Positions 1 to 5,305 of a stretch of 5,307 nt of DNA are shown here, piece after piece (position 1 is the first letter of the stretch; each line of letters starts with the position of its first letter). Below the pieces are notes generated by a model, which had not been told where the DNA came from, did no database searches, and saw only the letters and a list, made by a program, of their open reading frames with translations. Location: assembly GCA_005878685.1 (NCBI GenBank), contig VBLN01000131.1, positions 1-5,307 on the forward strand. Reading direction: 5' to 3'. Position numbers and translations under genes: made by a program. The DNA comes from Deltaproteobacteria bacterium. Lineage in GTDB: Bacteria > Desulfobacterota > Binatia > UBA9968.

Positions 1-818
1 AAATCCAGTCCCAGCGCCAAATGCTCAACTCCCACCAGCTCCACCATGTAGTCGAGATGCTTGAGTAGACCCTCAACTGTAGCGTCTTTTTTTGACACCC
101 GTTCCGGCAAGGCCAGGATTCCGACAAGACCTCCCTGGTCCGCAATTGCCTTGATCTGATCGTCCCCCAGGTTGCGCGGGTGGTCGAGCATGTCGCAAGC
201 ATTGGCGTGACTGACAATGAGCGGAGCCTGCGCCACTTCCAACGATTGGAAGAAGCCTTCGCGGTTCATGTGGGCCAGGTCCACCACCATTCCCAAACGG
301 TTCATCTCCTTGATCACTTGCACCCCAAAGCGCGTGAGACCCCCCTTGGTGCGATTCTCCCAGACCCCATCACCGAGCTCATTCCTGAAGTTCCAGGTAA
401 GCTGCATCGAACGTAGACCTAGCCGATAGAAGTTCCTTAGCTGATGGATGCTCCCCTGAAGCGGCATCCCCCCTTCGAAGTGAAGAATAAAGGCGATGTT
501 CCCCGGACGAACCTTATCCGGCAGGTCGGACTTGGTCCTGATTAGAGAGATCATTCCTTCGGACTTTGGCGCCTCCTCAAGAAATATATCGATGTTTTCG
601 AGAGCCGTCTCCAGATACCTCCCGGTATTCTGCGAGTGAGAGTAGGAATCGCCGCTGATCGCGTAGACGCAGATATTGACGCCGTTTTGAATCAGCCTTG
701 GAGCTATGGCGTCCCGAAGCGGTGTCTGCTCCCCTATGGAGCACCGGTAAAGTAGCTCATAAACGTCTCGGTGGCCCTCCACAACGACATATCTCTCGAG
801 TAACTCTTGACCGGTCAT
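1..818 (-). CDS. Membrane dipeptidase-family metallopeptidase (peptidase M19), C-terminus cut by window edge
   Basis: My own translation of the minus strand gives 272 uninterrupted codons from ATG at 818 to the left edge. M19 enzymes are binuclear zinc TIM-barrel hydrolases that cleave dipeptides, including ones with a D-residue. The family's landmarks appear in order: the H-x-D zinc motif in EGHRDV (H16, D18), the bridging Glu in HFEGG (E115), VVDLAHMN (H183) and IVSHANA (H204). R215 in HPRNL lies 11 residues after H204, the same spacing as His219-Arg230 in human DPEP1. A terminal LGLD matches the region of the late catalytic Asp (D272). Position 142, in LTWN, is Trp where DPEP1 has substrate-binding His152; I recall LTWN as common in bacterial members. 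There is no signal peptide, so the enzyme is probably cytoplasmic. The start is fixed by a GGGGAGGAG Shine-Dalgarno sequence and an in-frame stop just upstream. About 50-100 residues are missing. It is divergent from oppABC, which fits hydrolysis of imported peptides. Codon use (CTA, ATA, AGG) looks less GC-biased than in the opp genes. Family assignment is very secure; substrate is inferred. Confidence 0.95.
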   Translation of the reverse strand, partial: MTGQELLERYVVVEGHRDVYELLYRCSIGEQTPLRDAIAPRLIQNGVNICVYAISGDSYSHSQNTGRYLETALENIDIFLEEAPKSEGMISLIRTKSDLPDKVRPGNIAFILHFEGGMPLQGSIHQLRNFYRLGLRSMQLTWNFRNELGDGVWENRTKGGLTRFGVQVIKEMNRLGMVVDLAHMNREGFFQSLEVAQAPLIVSHANACDMLDHPRNLGDDQIKAIADQGGLVGILALPERVSKKDATVEGLLKHLDYMVELVGVEHLALGLD

Positions 819-895
819 GACTCCTCCCCTTCAGCTTGCAGTAGTTCGAGTATTGGAGTACTAATAACCGCAAAAATAATCAGAAGCAAGTTCCC
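819..895. promoter_or_regulatory. Divergent intergenic region between dipeptidase and oppABC
   Basis: This 77-bp AT-rich gap separates two divergently read genes and must hold the 5' signals of both unless transcription enters from outside. No near-consensus promoter is visible. For the minus strand, TTGCTT (883-888) and TATTAG (860-865 region) lie about 17 bases apart, matching the sigma70 boxes at 3/6 and 4/6. For the plus strand, TTGCAG (836-841) has TACTAA 17 bases downstream, also a poor match. The hexamer AGTACT (857-862) is palindromic and sits centrally, but I cannot argue it is an operator. Shared control of both genes is inferred from layout only. Confidence 0.35.
821..829 (-). promoter_or_regulatory. 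Shine-Dalgarno of the M19 dipeptidase gene
   Basis: Read on the minus strand, GGGGAGGAG ends two bases before the ATG at 818, so the GGAGG core has about four bases of spacing. An in-frame TGA at 831-833 rules out any start further upstream. The site therefore fixes the start codon. Confidence 0.8.
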
Positions 896-2503
896 TTGGT
901 AGCCCTTATCAGATCAGCTCCTATCTCTCGCACAATCGTCTTCTTTTCGCTCCTCTTTGTCTGCGCCTGTAAGTCATCCTCGCCAACCGCCAACGAAAGG
1001 GTCTTCCGCGTCAACCTCGGGACAGAGCCTCCCAGTCTGGATTGGTCGTTGGCCACGGACCATGTGTCCTTCAACGTCATCGCCAATCTTATGGTAGGCC
1101 TCACGGAGTTTGACAAAAATCTTAAACCGGCGCCCGTTATCGCCAAATCTTGGGAGATCCGCGACGGCGGGCGACAGATCCTGTTTCATCTGAGAGACGA
1201 TGTCGCCTGGAGCGACGGGAAAAAAGTCCGGGCTCAGGATTTCGAATATTCCTGGAAGCGATTGCTCAATCCGAAGACCGCCTCGGAATACGCCTACAGC
1301 CTTTTCGACATCGTCAACGCGGAGGAATTTCATCAGGGCAAGATAACCGACGAGAGCGCCGTCGGCGTCACGGCCACCGACGACACGACGCTTGAGGTAC
1401 GGCTCAAGCATCCGACTTCTTATTTCGTGGCCATCACCACCTTCGAGATCACCTATCCGCAACGCCAGGACGTGATCGAGAAATTCGGAACCAAATGGAC
1501 CGAGCCCGAGAACATCGTCACCAACGGCCCCTTCCTGCTCACTTCATGGAAGCACGAGAATGAGATCCGGCTCAAGGCCAATCCCAATTTTTTTCTCGGC
1601 ACGCCCGCCATCGAAAACGTCGAGATGTTCATGGTCAATGAAATGACCACGGCCCTCGCGATGTACGAGCAGGGACAGGTCGATTTTATCGACAACCACA
1701 GTATCCCAGCCCTGGAGAAGCCGCGGCTCGCCAAAGCGCCGGGTTTCAAGCGTGTGCCGCAACTCCGCGGAGAATATTACGGCTTCGCCGTCGATCGAAA
1801 GCCGTTCAATGATCCGCGCGTACGCAAGGCCTTTGCGATGGCGATCGACCGTTCCGTCTTGCCCACGCTCCTGCGCGGCGGACAACTGCCCGCGTCTTCA
1901 TGGATTCCGCCGGGGATGCTCGCGCACAATCCGAAGATCGGGCTCTTGTACAATCCCCCGGAGGCGAGGAGGCTCTTGCGCGAAGCCGGCTATCCCGACG
2001 GCAAGGGCTTTCCATCCGTCACGCTCATCTACAATACGTTGGAAGACCACAAGATCGTGGCCGAGGCGGTTCAGGGAATGTGGAAGCGCAACCTCGGCGT
2101 GTTGGTTCGATTGGAAAATCAGGAATGGAAGGTGTTCTTGAAGCGGCTCCTGAACGATCCGCCGCCTATCTTCCGTTCCGGTTGGGGCGCGGACTATCCG
2201 GACCCGGACAACTTCATCAAGCTTTTTTCTTCCTACAGCCCGCAGAACTATAGCCGATGGAGGAACAGCCGCTACGACCGACTGCTGGAGCAGGCGGCAC
2301 GCGAGTTGAACGAGCAAAAGCGCGTCCGGCTGTACAACGAGGCGCAGAGGTTGCTGTGCGAAGAGGACGTTCCGATCGTCCCGCTGTTTACAACGGCGGA
2401 GAGTACGGTTTTAAATCCCCGCTACTCCGGCCTGGAATATAATTCCATGGGCCGCCTGGTGCTGCGCGACGTGCGATTGAAAACCGCGACCGGCGCGAAC
2501 TGA
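896..2503 (+). CDS. oppA: Oligopeptide ABC transporter substrate-binding lipoprotein (OppA-like, SBP family 5)
   Basis: This 535-residue protein is the extracytoplasmic peptide receptor of an Opp-type importer. Residues 13-24 are a hydrophobic signal segment after Arg6/Arg12, ending in V-C-A-C, a lipobox with predicted lipidated Cys25. Cluster C binding-protein landmarks follow: LGTEPPSLDW (41-50), AKSWEIRDGGRQILFHLRDD (83-102), WSDGKKVRAQDFEYSWKRL (105-123), then the OppA-like NPKTASEYAY (125-134), NGPF-LTSW (210-218), FNDPRVRKAFAMAIDR (304-319) and GWGADYPDP (429-437). Asp433 aligns with Salmonella OppA Asp419, which holds the peptide amino terminus. Length is normal for the family (about 510-545). 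The start is TTG with only a weak purine stretch upstream; an in-frame stop at 842-844 and the lack of any other ATG/GTG/TTG before the signal segment support it. It lies 63 bp upstream of oppB and is presumably cotranscribed. Peptide specificity is inferred; murein-peptide or other cluster C ligands cannot be excluded. Confidence 0.92.
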   Translation: MVALIRSAPISRTIVFFSLLFVCACKSSSPTANERVFRVNLGTEPPSLDWSLATDHVSFNVIANLMVGLTEFDKNLKPAPVIAKSWEIRDGGRQILFHLRDDVAWSDGKKVRAQDFEYSWKRLLNPKTASEYAYSLFDIVNAEEFHQGKITDESAVGVTATDDTTLEVRLKHPTSYFVAITTFEITYPQRQDVIEKFGTKWTEPENIVTNGPFLLTSWKHENEIRLKANPNFFLGTPAIENVEMFMVNEMTTALAMYEQGQVDFIDNHSIPALEKPRLAKAPGFKRVPQLRGEYYGFAVDRKPFNDPRVRKAFAMAIDRSVLPTLLRGGQLPASSWIPPGMLAHNPKIGLLYNPPEARRLLREAGYPDGKGFPSVTLIYNTLEDHKIVAEAVQGMWKRNLGVLVRLENQEWKVFLKRLLNDPPPIFRSGWGADYPDPDNFIKLFSSYSPQNYSRWRNSRYDRLLEQAARELNEQKRVRLYNEAQRLLCEEDVPIVPLFTTAESTVLNPRYSGLEYNSMGRLVLRDVRLKTATGAN

Positions 2504-2544
2504 GGCGATGACAAGGCTTCCGCTTCTGATACCCCTCACCGCCC

Positions 2545-2556
2545 GCCGTTCGCGGC
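2545..2556 (+). other. Small GCCG-UUCG-CGGC hairpin in the oppA-oppB gap
   Basis: GCCG (2545-2548), loop TTCG (2549-2552) and CGGC (2553-2556) form a perfect 4-bp stem with a UUCG tetraloop, inside the 63-bp oppA-oppB gap. No T-run follows, so it is not an intrinsic terminator. A role in shielding the abundant oppA message or in oppB translation is inference. The stem is short and could be chance in GC-rich sequence. Confidence 0.35.
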
Positions 2557-2566
2557 TCACCCGTTT

Positions 2567-3484
2567 ATGCTTCGCTTTCTTCTAAGGCGTACCCTTTACG
2601 GCTTGGTCGTTCTCTGGGTGGTGGCGACCCTGACTTTCGTGTTGCTGCGTGTCCTTCCCGGCGGGCCGTTCGACAGCGAGCGGAGGCTTCCGCCGGAGGT
2701 CATGGTCAATATCGAGTCCAAATACCACCTCAATGAGCCTCTGCCGAAGCAGTACAGCCGCTATCTCACGGCCCTCCTCAAAGCCGACCTCGGTCCTTCC
2801 TTTAAATTCATCGATCGTGACGTCAAGGACATTATTGCCGACACCTTTCCCGTGTCGGCGCTGTTGGGAGTTCTCGCGCTTTCATTCGCGCTGGCTGTCT
2901 CGCTGCCGCTCGGCTTGCTGGCCGCGACCTTTCGTAACCGTTGGATCGACCGCGCCTGCGTGTTCCTCGCGACCCTCGGCATCTCGCTGCCGAATTTTGT
3001 TCTCGGTGCGCTGTTGATCTGGATCTTTTCTCTGAAGCTCGGCTGGCTTCAGGCGGCCCGGTGGGGCCAACCGAGTAGCGCGGTCCTGCCGATGATCACG
3101 CTCGGTGCCATGCCCTGCGCGCAGCTCACCTATTTGCTGCGCTCCTCGCTGCTCGAAACTCTCAACGAGGATTTCATCCGGACGGCGCGCGCCAAAGGCC
3201 TGCGCGAACCCGTCGTCCTGTTCAAACACGCGGTGCGGAACTCTCTGATTCCCGTCTTAACGCTTCTCGGCCCCCTCTTCGCGATCGTGGTTGCCGGCTC
3301 GTTCGTGGTGGAGTTCGTGTTCGCGATTCCCGGCATGGGCAGGTTTTTCATCACCGCCGTCACCGACCGCGACTATCCATTGATCATGGGCGTAACCGTG
3401 GTCTACACGGCGATCCTTGTTTGCGCCAATCTGATGGTCGATATCCTGTACTCGGTAGTGGACCCGAGAATGCGCGCTCACTGA
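2567..3484 (+). CDS. oppB: Oligopeptide ABC transporter permease OppB
   Basis: This 305-residue inner-membrane subunit forms half of the peptide translocation channel. Its length almost equals E. coli OppB (306). The N-terminus MLRFLLRRTLYGLVV and the segment ERRLPPEVMVNIESKYHLNE (38-57) closely follow the enterobacterial OppB pattern as I recall it, favouring OppB over DppB. Six membrane spans are visible, roughly at 9-30, 97-121, 130-155, 172-192, 229-252 and 271-296. The cytoplasmic EAA loop, which contacts the ATPase, is at 205-229 (RTARAKGL, with G211, H221 and a closing IP). DYP and VDP-MR near the C-terminus are also typical. The ATG at 2567 is supported by this N-terminal match, although CGGCTCACCCGTTT just upstream contains no Shine-Dalgarno sequence. 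It sits between oppA and oppC (8-bp gap) in the same operon. The ATPase partner for the EAA loop is not encoded in the window. Confidence 0.94.
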   Translation: MLRFLLRRTLYGLVVLWVVATLTFVLLRVLPGGPFDSERRLPPEVMVNIESKYHLNEPLPKQYSRYLTALLKADLGPSFKFIDRDVKDIIADTFPVSALLGVLALSFALAVSLPLGLLAATFRNRWIDRACVFLATLGISLPNFVLGALLIWIFSLKLGWLQAARWGQPSSAVLPMITLGAMPCAQLTYLLRSSLLETLNEDFIRTARAKGLREPVVLFKHAVRNSLIPVLTLLGPLFAIVVAGSFVVEFVFAIPGMGRFFITAVTDRDYPLIMGVTVVYTAILVCANLMVDILYSVVDPRMRAH

Positions 3485-3492
3485 GCCACGCG

Positions 3493-4350
3493 ATGCGCAA
3501 GACGAAATGGATGCGGCAATTGCGCGACGAGTGGCGGAGAAATCCGGCCTTTCTCGTGAGCTTTGTTTTTATTTCGCTCGTGGTCCTTGCCGGCACGTTC
3601 GCGCCCGCGCTCTCGCCCTATCCGCCGGGAGGCCTCAACGAGCAACGCGTTCTCGAACGGCCGAGTCAGGACCATTGGCTGGGCACGGACGAGCTCGGAC
3701 GAGATCTCTTGACACGCATTCTTTACGGCGCGCGAGTCTCGCTCGCGGTCGGCCTCGGAACGGCGTTTATTGCTCTGGTCATCGGAACGCTGTACGGCCT
3801 GGTCTCCGGTTACGCCGGCGGCGCGATGGACAATCTGCTGATGCGAGTCGTCGATATCTTCTACGGACTTCCGGACTTGCTCATTTTCGTGCTCTTGTCG
3901 CTGATCCTGGGCCGGAACATCGGTGGCGTGTTGATTGCGCTCGGGCTGATTACCTGGGTCCGCTTCGCGCGCATCGCGAGAGGACAGGTTCTTCAGGCGA
4001 AGGAGCTGATCTATGTCGAAGGGGCGCGCGCCGTCGGCGCGTCGCACGCGAGGATACTGCTGCGCCACATCCTCCCCAACATCTTCGCCCCCGTCCTGGT
4101 CACCCTGACCTTTAGCATTCCGGCCGCAATCCTCACGGAATCGACCCTTAGTTTTATCGGCCTCGGCATCAACGATCCCTACAGCGAATGGGGAACCAGT
4201 TGGGGAACGTTAGCGCAGGATGGTTGGCGCGCAATGCGGAGCTATCCGCACATTATCCTGTTTCCCGGCCTAGCGATTTTTCTCACCATCCTCGCTTTCA
4301 ACTTCCTCGGCAATGGCCTGAGAGACATCCTGGACCCCAAGGGGAGATGA
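3493..4350 (+). CDS. oppC: Oligopeptide ABC transporter permease OppC
   Basis: This 285-residue subunit is the second half of the channel, pairing with OppB. The first span is at about 19-41. The OppC/DppC signature HWLGTDELGRDLLTRILYGAR occupies 61-81. Further spans lie at about 85-108, 114-140, 143-160, 197-216 and 252-275. The EAA loop is EGARAVGASHARILLRHILP (176-195), with G182 and H192-x-x-P195 conserved. A C-terminal GNGLRDILDPK is also typical. The frame stays open upstream to a TTG at 3421, but that overlaps oppB by 64 bp; I prefer ATG 3493, eight bases after the oppB stop, with a second ATG possible at 3511. A weak GAG lies seven bases before 3493. E. coli OppC is somewhat longer (about 302). 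The stop codon overlaps an ATG as ATGA at 4347-4350, a typical coupling junction, but the frame it opens has only five codons. DppC is the main alternative name; the strong OppB next door favours OppC. Confidence 0.92.
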   Translation: MRKTKWMRQLRDEWRRNPAFLVSFVFISLVVLAGTFAPALSPYPPGGLNEQRVLERPSQDHWLGTDELGRDLLTRILYGARVSLAVGLGTAFIALVIGTLYGLVSGYAGGAMDNLLMRVVDIFYGLPDLLIFVLLSLILGRNIGGVLIALGLITWVRFARIARGQVLQAKELIYVEGARAVGASHARILLRHILPNIFAPVLVTLTFSIPAAILTESTLSFIGLGINDPYSEWGTSWGTLAQDGWRAMRSYPHIILFPGLAIFLTILAFNFLGNGLRDILDPKGR

Positions 4351-4364
4351 GCGAAAACGAATGA

Positions 4365-4374
4365 CCAGCGCTGG
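4365..4374. repeat. 10-bp perfect palindrome CCAGCGCTGG
   Basis: The self-complementary CCAGCGCTGG lies 15 bases after the oppC stop and seven bases before a second inverted repeat. It has no spacer, so it would make a poor RNA hairpin. It may be part of the transcript-end structure of oppC or chance. Confidence 0.4.
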
Positions 4375-4378
4375 CTTT

Positions 4379-4402
4379 AAAAACCTCGGAGGTTTGCTTT
4401 TC
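4379..4402. terminator. Weak, possibly bidirectional intrinsic terminator after oppC
   Basis: AAACCT (4381-4386) and AGGTTT (4390-4395) form a 6-bp stem with a CGG loop. On the plus strand an A-run precedes it and GCTTTT follows. On the minus strand the stem runs into TTTTTAAAG. It lies about 30 bases after the oppC stop, in the gap between convergent genes, where a terminator serving either direction is expected. The stem is short and the plus-strand T-run is interrupted, so strength is doubtful. Confidence 0.45.
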
Positions 4403-4485
4403 TAGTCGTCTCGGTCCCAATGCAAACAGGAAAAAACGATAAAATGAAGATTTCAGTTGGGATTGGGAAACTTCGGTGTCCATCG

Positions 4486-4513
4486 AGGGAGAGAAGTTTT
4501 TTCTTCTCTCCCT
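4486..4513. repeat. 11-bp-stem inverted repeat with T6 loop between convergent genes
   Basis: AGGGAGAGAAG (4486-4496) and CTTCTCTCCCT (4503-4513) are perfectly complementary and enclose TTTTTT (4497-4502). One arm is all purine, the other all pyrimidine. It is the strongest hairpin I see in the window. The T-run is in the loop rather than after the stem on either strand, so it is not a standard intrinsic terminator. It could halt convergent transcripts, protect RNA 3' ends or act at the DNA level; none of these is shown by the sequence. Confidence 0.7.
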
Positions 4514-4541
4514 GATCGTGTTCATTCTTTAAGCGTAATCG

Positions 4542-4552
4542 ACCCTGGAGGG
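4542..4552 (+). repeat. Left arm of an 11-bp inverted repeat flanking the small secreted gene
   Basis: ACCCTGGAGGG here is matched by its reverse complement at 4943-4953. The pair brackets the secreted-protein gene and its ribosome binding site (unit of about 412 bp). The match does not clearly extend on either side, and an 11-bp match at this distance could arise by chance. Confidence 0.4.
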
Positions 4553-4556
4553 AACT

Positions 4557-4610
4557 ATGATTGAGTGGATCGCCACTAGTCTCCTCTGTCGTCCATGTCG
4601 CGCTGCCTAA
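4557..4610 (+). CDS. Possible 17-codon ORF with a good ribosome binding site
   Basis: The frame encodes MIEWIATSLLCRPCRAA and ends at TAA 4608-4610. Its ATG is preceded by GGAGGG (4547-4552), giving spacing that is normal for a Shine-Dalgarno site and better than any opp gene here. Its last 35 bases are antisense to the end of the small secreted-protein gene. The peptide has a CRPC motif and a short hydrophobic stretch. It may be a real micro-protein, the surviving start of a broken gene, or a chance match of the repeated ACCCTGGAGGG sequence. I do not recognise it. Confidence 0.25.
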   Translation: MIEWIATSLLCRPCRAA

Positions 4611-4911
4611 GATCCGCACACTGCGCACGCTCAAACTGGCGTAGATTCGGGTCGGTAGGATTAATGGGCGGGCCATAGCGATCAACTATTTGCGCTCCTC
4701 CGGGACAATCCTGATGAACAAAGACGAACCGCTCGTGAACGTAACCAGGCAGGTCTGTCTCGTCTTTGCTGATGATCACTACGGAATCATTGGGGAGGTC
4801 CGCAGTATTGACGTCCTCAATGGATTTCACAGGTCCACCGACGTTTTGCGCAAAAGCTACTATCGGTAGAAACAAGAAAGCCACGACAACACCAAAAATG
4901 CCAATTTTCAT
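4576..4911 (-). CDS. Small secreted protein of unknown function
   Basis: This 111-residue protein is not recognised. Residues 1-21 are a clear Sec signal peptide: Lys2, a hydrophobic core (3-18) and the signal peptidase I site AFA|Q after Ala21. The mature part is about 90 residues, acidic and polar, with many Asp residues. It has two cysteines (C69 in HQDCPGG, C98 in RAQCADLR) that could form a disulfide after export, and a proline-rich stretch at 80-88. No membrane span or catalytic motif follows the signal. The ATG at 4911 is well supported by AGGAGGT four bases upstream and by a sigma70-like promoter about 50 bases further up, so this is very likely an expressed gene on its own transcript. 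It converges on oppC; a functional link to peptide uptake is not supported. GC content is visibly lower than in opp. A periplasmic or extracellular location is inferred from the signal peptide. Confidence 0.8.
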   Translation of the reverse strand: MKIGIFGVVVAFLFLPIVAFAQNVGGPVKSIEDVNTADLPNDSVVIISKDETDLPGYVHERFVFVHQDCPGGAQIVDRYGPPINPTDPNLRQFERAQCADLRQRDMDDRGD

Positions 4912-4915
4912 AGAT

Positions 4916-4922
4916 ACCTCCT
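4916..4922 (-). promoter_or_regulatory. Strong Shine-Dalgarno of the small secreted-protein gene
   Basis: On the minus strand AGGAGGT ends four bases before the ATG at 4911. It is a near-perfect anti-16S match and fixes the start. Confidence 0.85.
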
Positions 4923-4942
4923 ATGAGATGAATTAAATTTAC

Positions 4943-4953
4943 CCCTCCAGGGT
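4943..4953 (-). repeat. Right arm of the 11-bp inverted repeat
   Basis: CCCTCCAGGGT is the reverse complement of the sequence at 4542-4552. It falls in the predicted leader of the secreted-protein transcript, just downstream of the proposed start point. Confidence 0.4.
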
Positions 4954-4962
4954 TGTTTCTAA

Positions 4963-4990
4963 AATCTACGTAAAAATTCCATGTTGTCAA
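4963..4990 (-). promoter_or_regulatory. Sigma70-type promoter of the small secreted-protein gene
   Basis: On the minus strand a perfect TTGACA -35 box (4985-4990) is followed after 16 bases by TAGATT (4963-4968), a 4/6 match to the -10 consensus. Transcription would begin near 4955, giving a leader of about 45 bases before the Shine-Dalgarno-led ATG at 4911. The orientation and distance fit that gene alone. Confidence 0.6.
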
Positions 4991-5026
4991 TTCTCTACAT
5001 TGCATTTAACCAACACTTAACAAAAT

Positions 5027-5036
5027 TTGGTACCAA
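5027..5036. repeat. 10-bp palindrome TTGGTACCAA inside a CCAAC...GTTGG repeat
   Basis: TTGGTACCAA is perfectly self-complementary and is enclosed by CCAAC (5010-5014) and GTTGG (5038-5042). It lies about 40 bases upstream of the secreted-protein -35 box, a position where a regulator could bind. No known operator is recognised. Confidence 0.35.
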
Positions 5037-5086
5037 GGTTGGATGAATCTAGTGCTATCGTAGGAGTCTACTGCTAAAGTTGTATA

Positions 5087-5305
5087 CTATCGATTCCTAA
5101 AACACTTATACCGTCTGTCGCGTAACTGACACAGATCCCAATGCCGAAAGGGTTGTGAAGCGATCAACTTGTGCGGACTCGCACTCACTATACGCAGCTT
5201 AGAATTATAAACGTTTGGTGCTGGATTGCCGTTGAAATAAAAATGACAAAAATCCTGGCTTTGATATCGAAGGCGCTTGGAGTGTTCTAATTCCCAAGCC
5301 GTTTG
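5087..5305 (-). other. Partial open frame entering from the right edge (72 codons, unrecognised)
   Basis: On the minus strand, the frame beginning at 5305 runs 72 codons without a stop and ends at TAG (5087-5089). The translation begins QTAWELEHSKRLRYQ, contains DFCHFYFNGNPAPNVYNSK and ends RHWDLCQLRDRRYKCFRNR. In AT-richer sequence a run this long is somewhat unlikely by chance, but the basic, Cys- and aromatic-scattered composition does not look like a typical folded domain. It could be the C-terminus of a gene starting beyond the window, or a repeat element that happens to be open. The rest of 4969-5307 holds only the promoter and palindrome listed separately and a 15-codon frame at 5243-5290 without a ribosome binding site. 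Confidence 0.25.

Noticed and set aside
180..429. Plus-strand frames of 70-78 codons inside the dipeptidase region
   Set aside because: They lie antisense to a continuous M19 frame with conserved metal ligands; their sequence shows no family features.
974..1462. 162-codon minus-strand frame, and other frames opposite or beside oppA
   Set aside because: These are shadows of oppA with no recognisable motif and no ribosome binding site that I could support.
3478..4068. 196-codon minus-strand open frame opposite oppC, and the 202-codon plus-strand frame at 3507-4115
   Set aside because: Both lie wholly within the well-supported oppC gene. Their translations are Arg/Gln/His-rich with no domain, as expected for off-frame reading of GC-rich coding sequence.
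4444..4515. 23-codon plus-strand frame beginning MKISVGIGKLRC
   Set aside because: Its last codons are the hairpin itself and only a weak GGA precedes it, so the reading frame appears incidental.
4377..4685. 102-codon minus-strand frame overlapping the end of the secreted-protein gene, and the 75-codon frame at 4298-4525
   Set aside because: No ribosome binding site and low-complexity basic translations. They run through the hairpins and the oppC end, where non-coding sequence is the simpler explanation.
4817..5005. 62-codon minus-strand frame beginning MQCRELTTW
   Set aside because: It starts upstream of the proposed promoter and runs off-frame over the signal-peptide gene.
5243..5290. 15-codon plus-strand frame MTKILALISKALGVF
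   Set aside because: It has no ribosome binding site and is antisense to a longer open frame.
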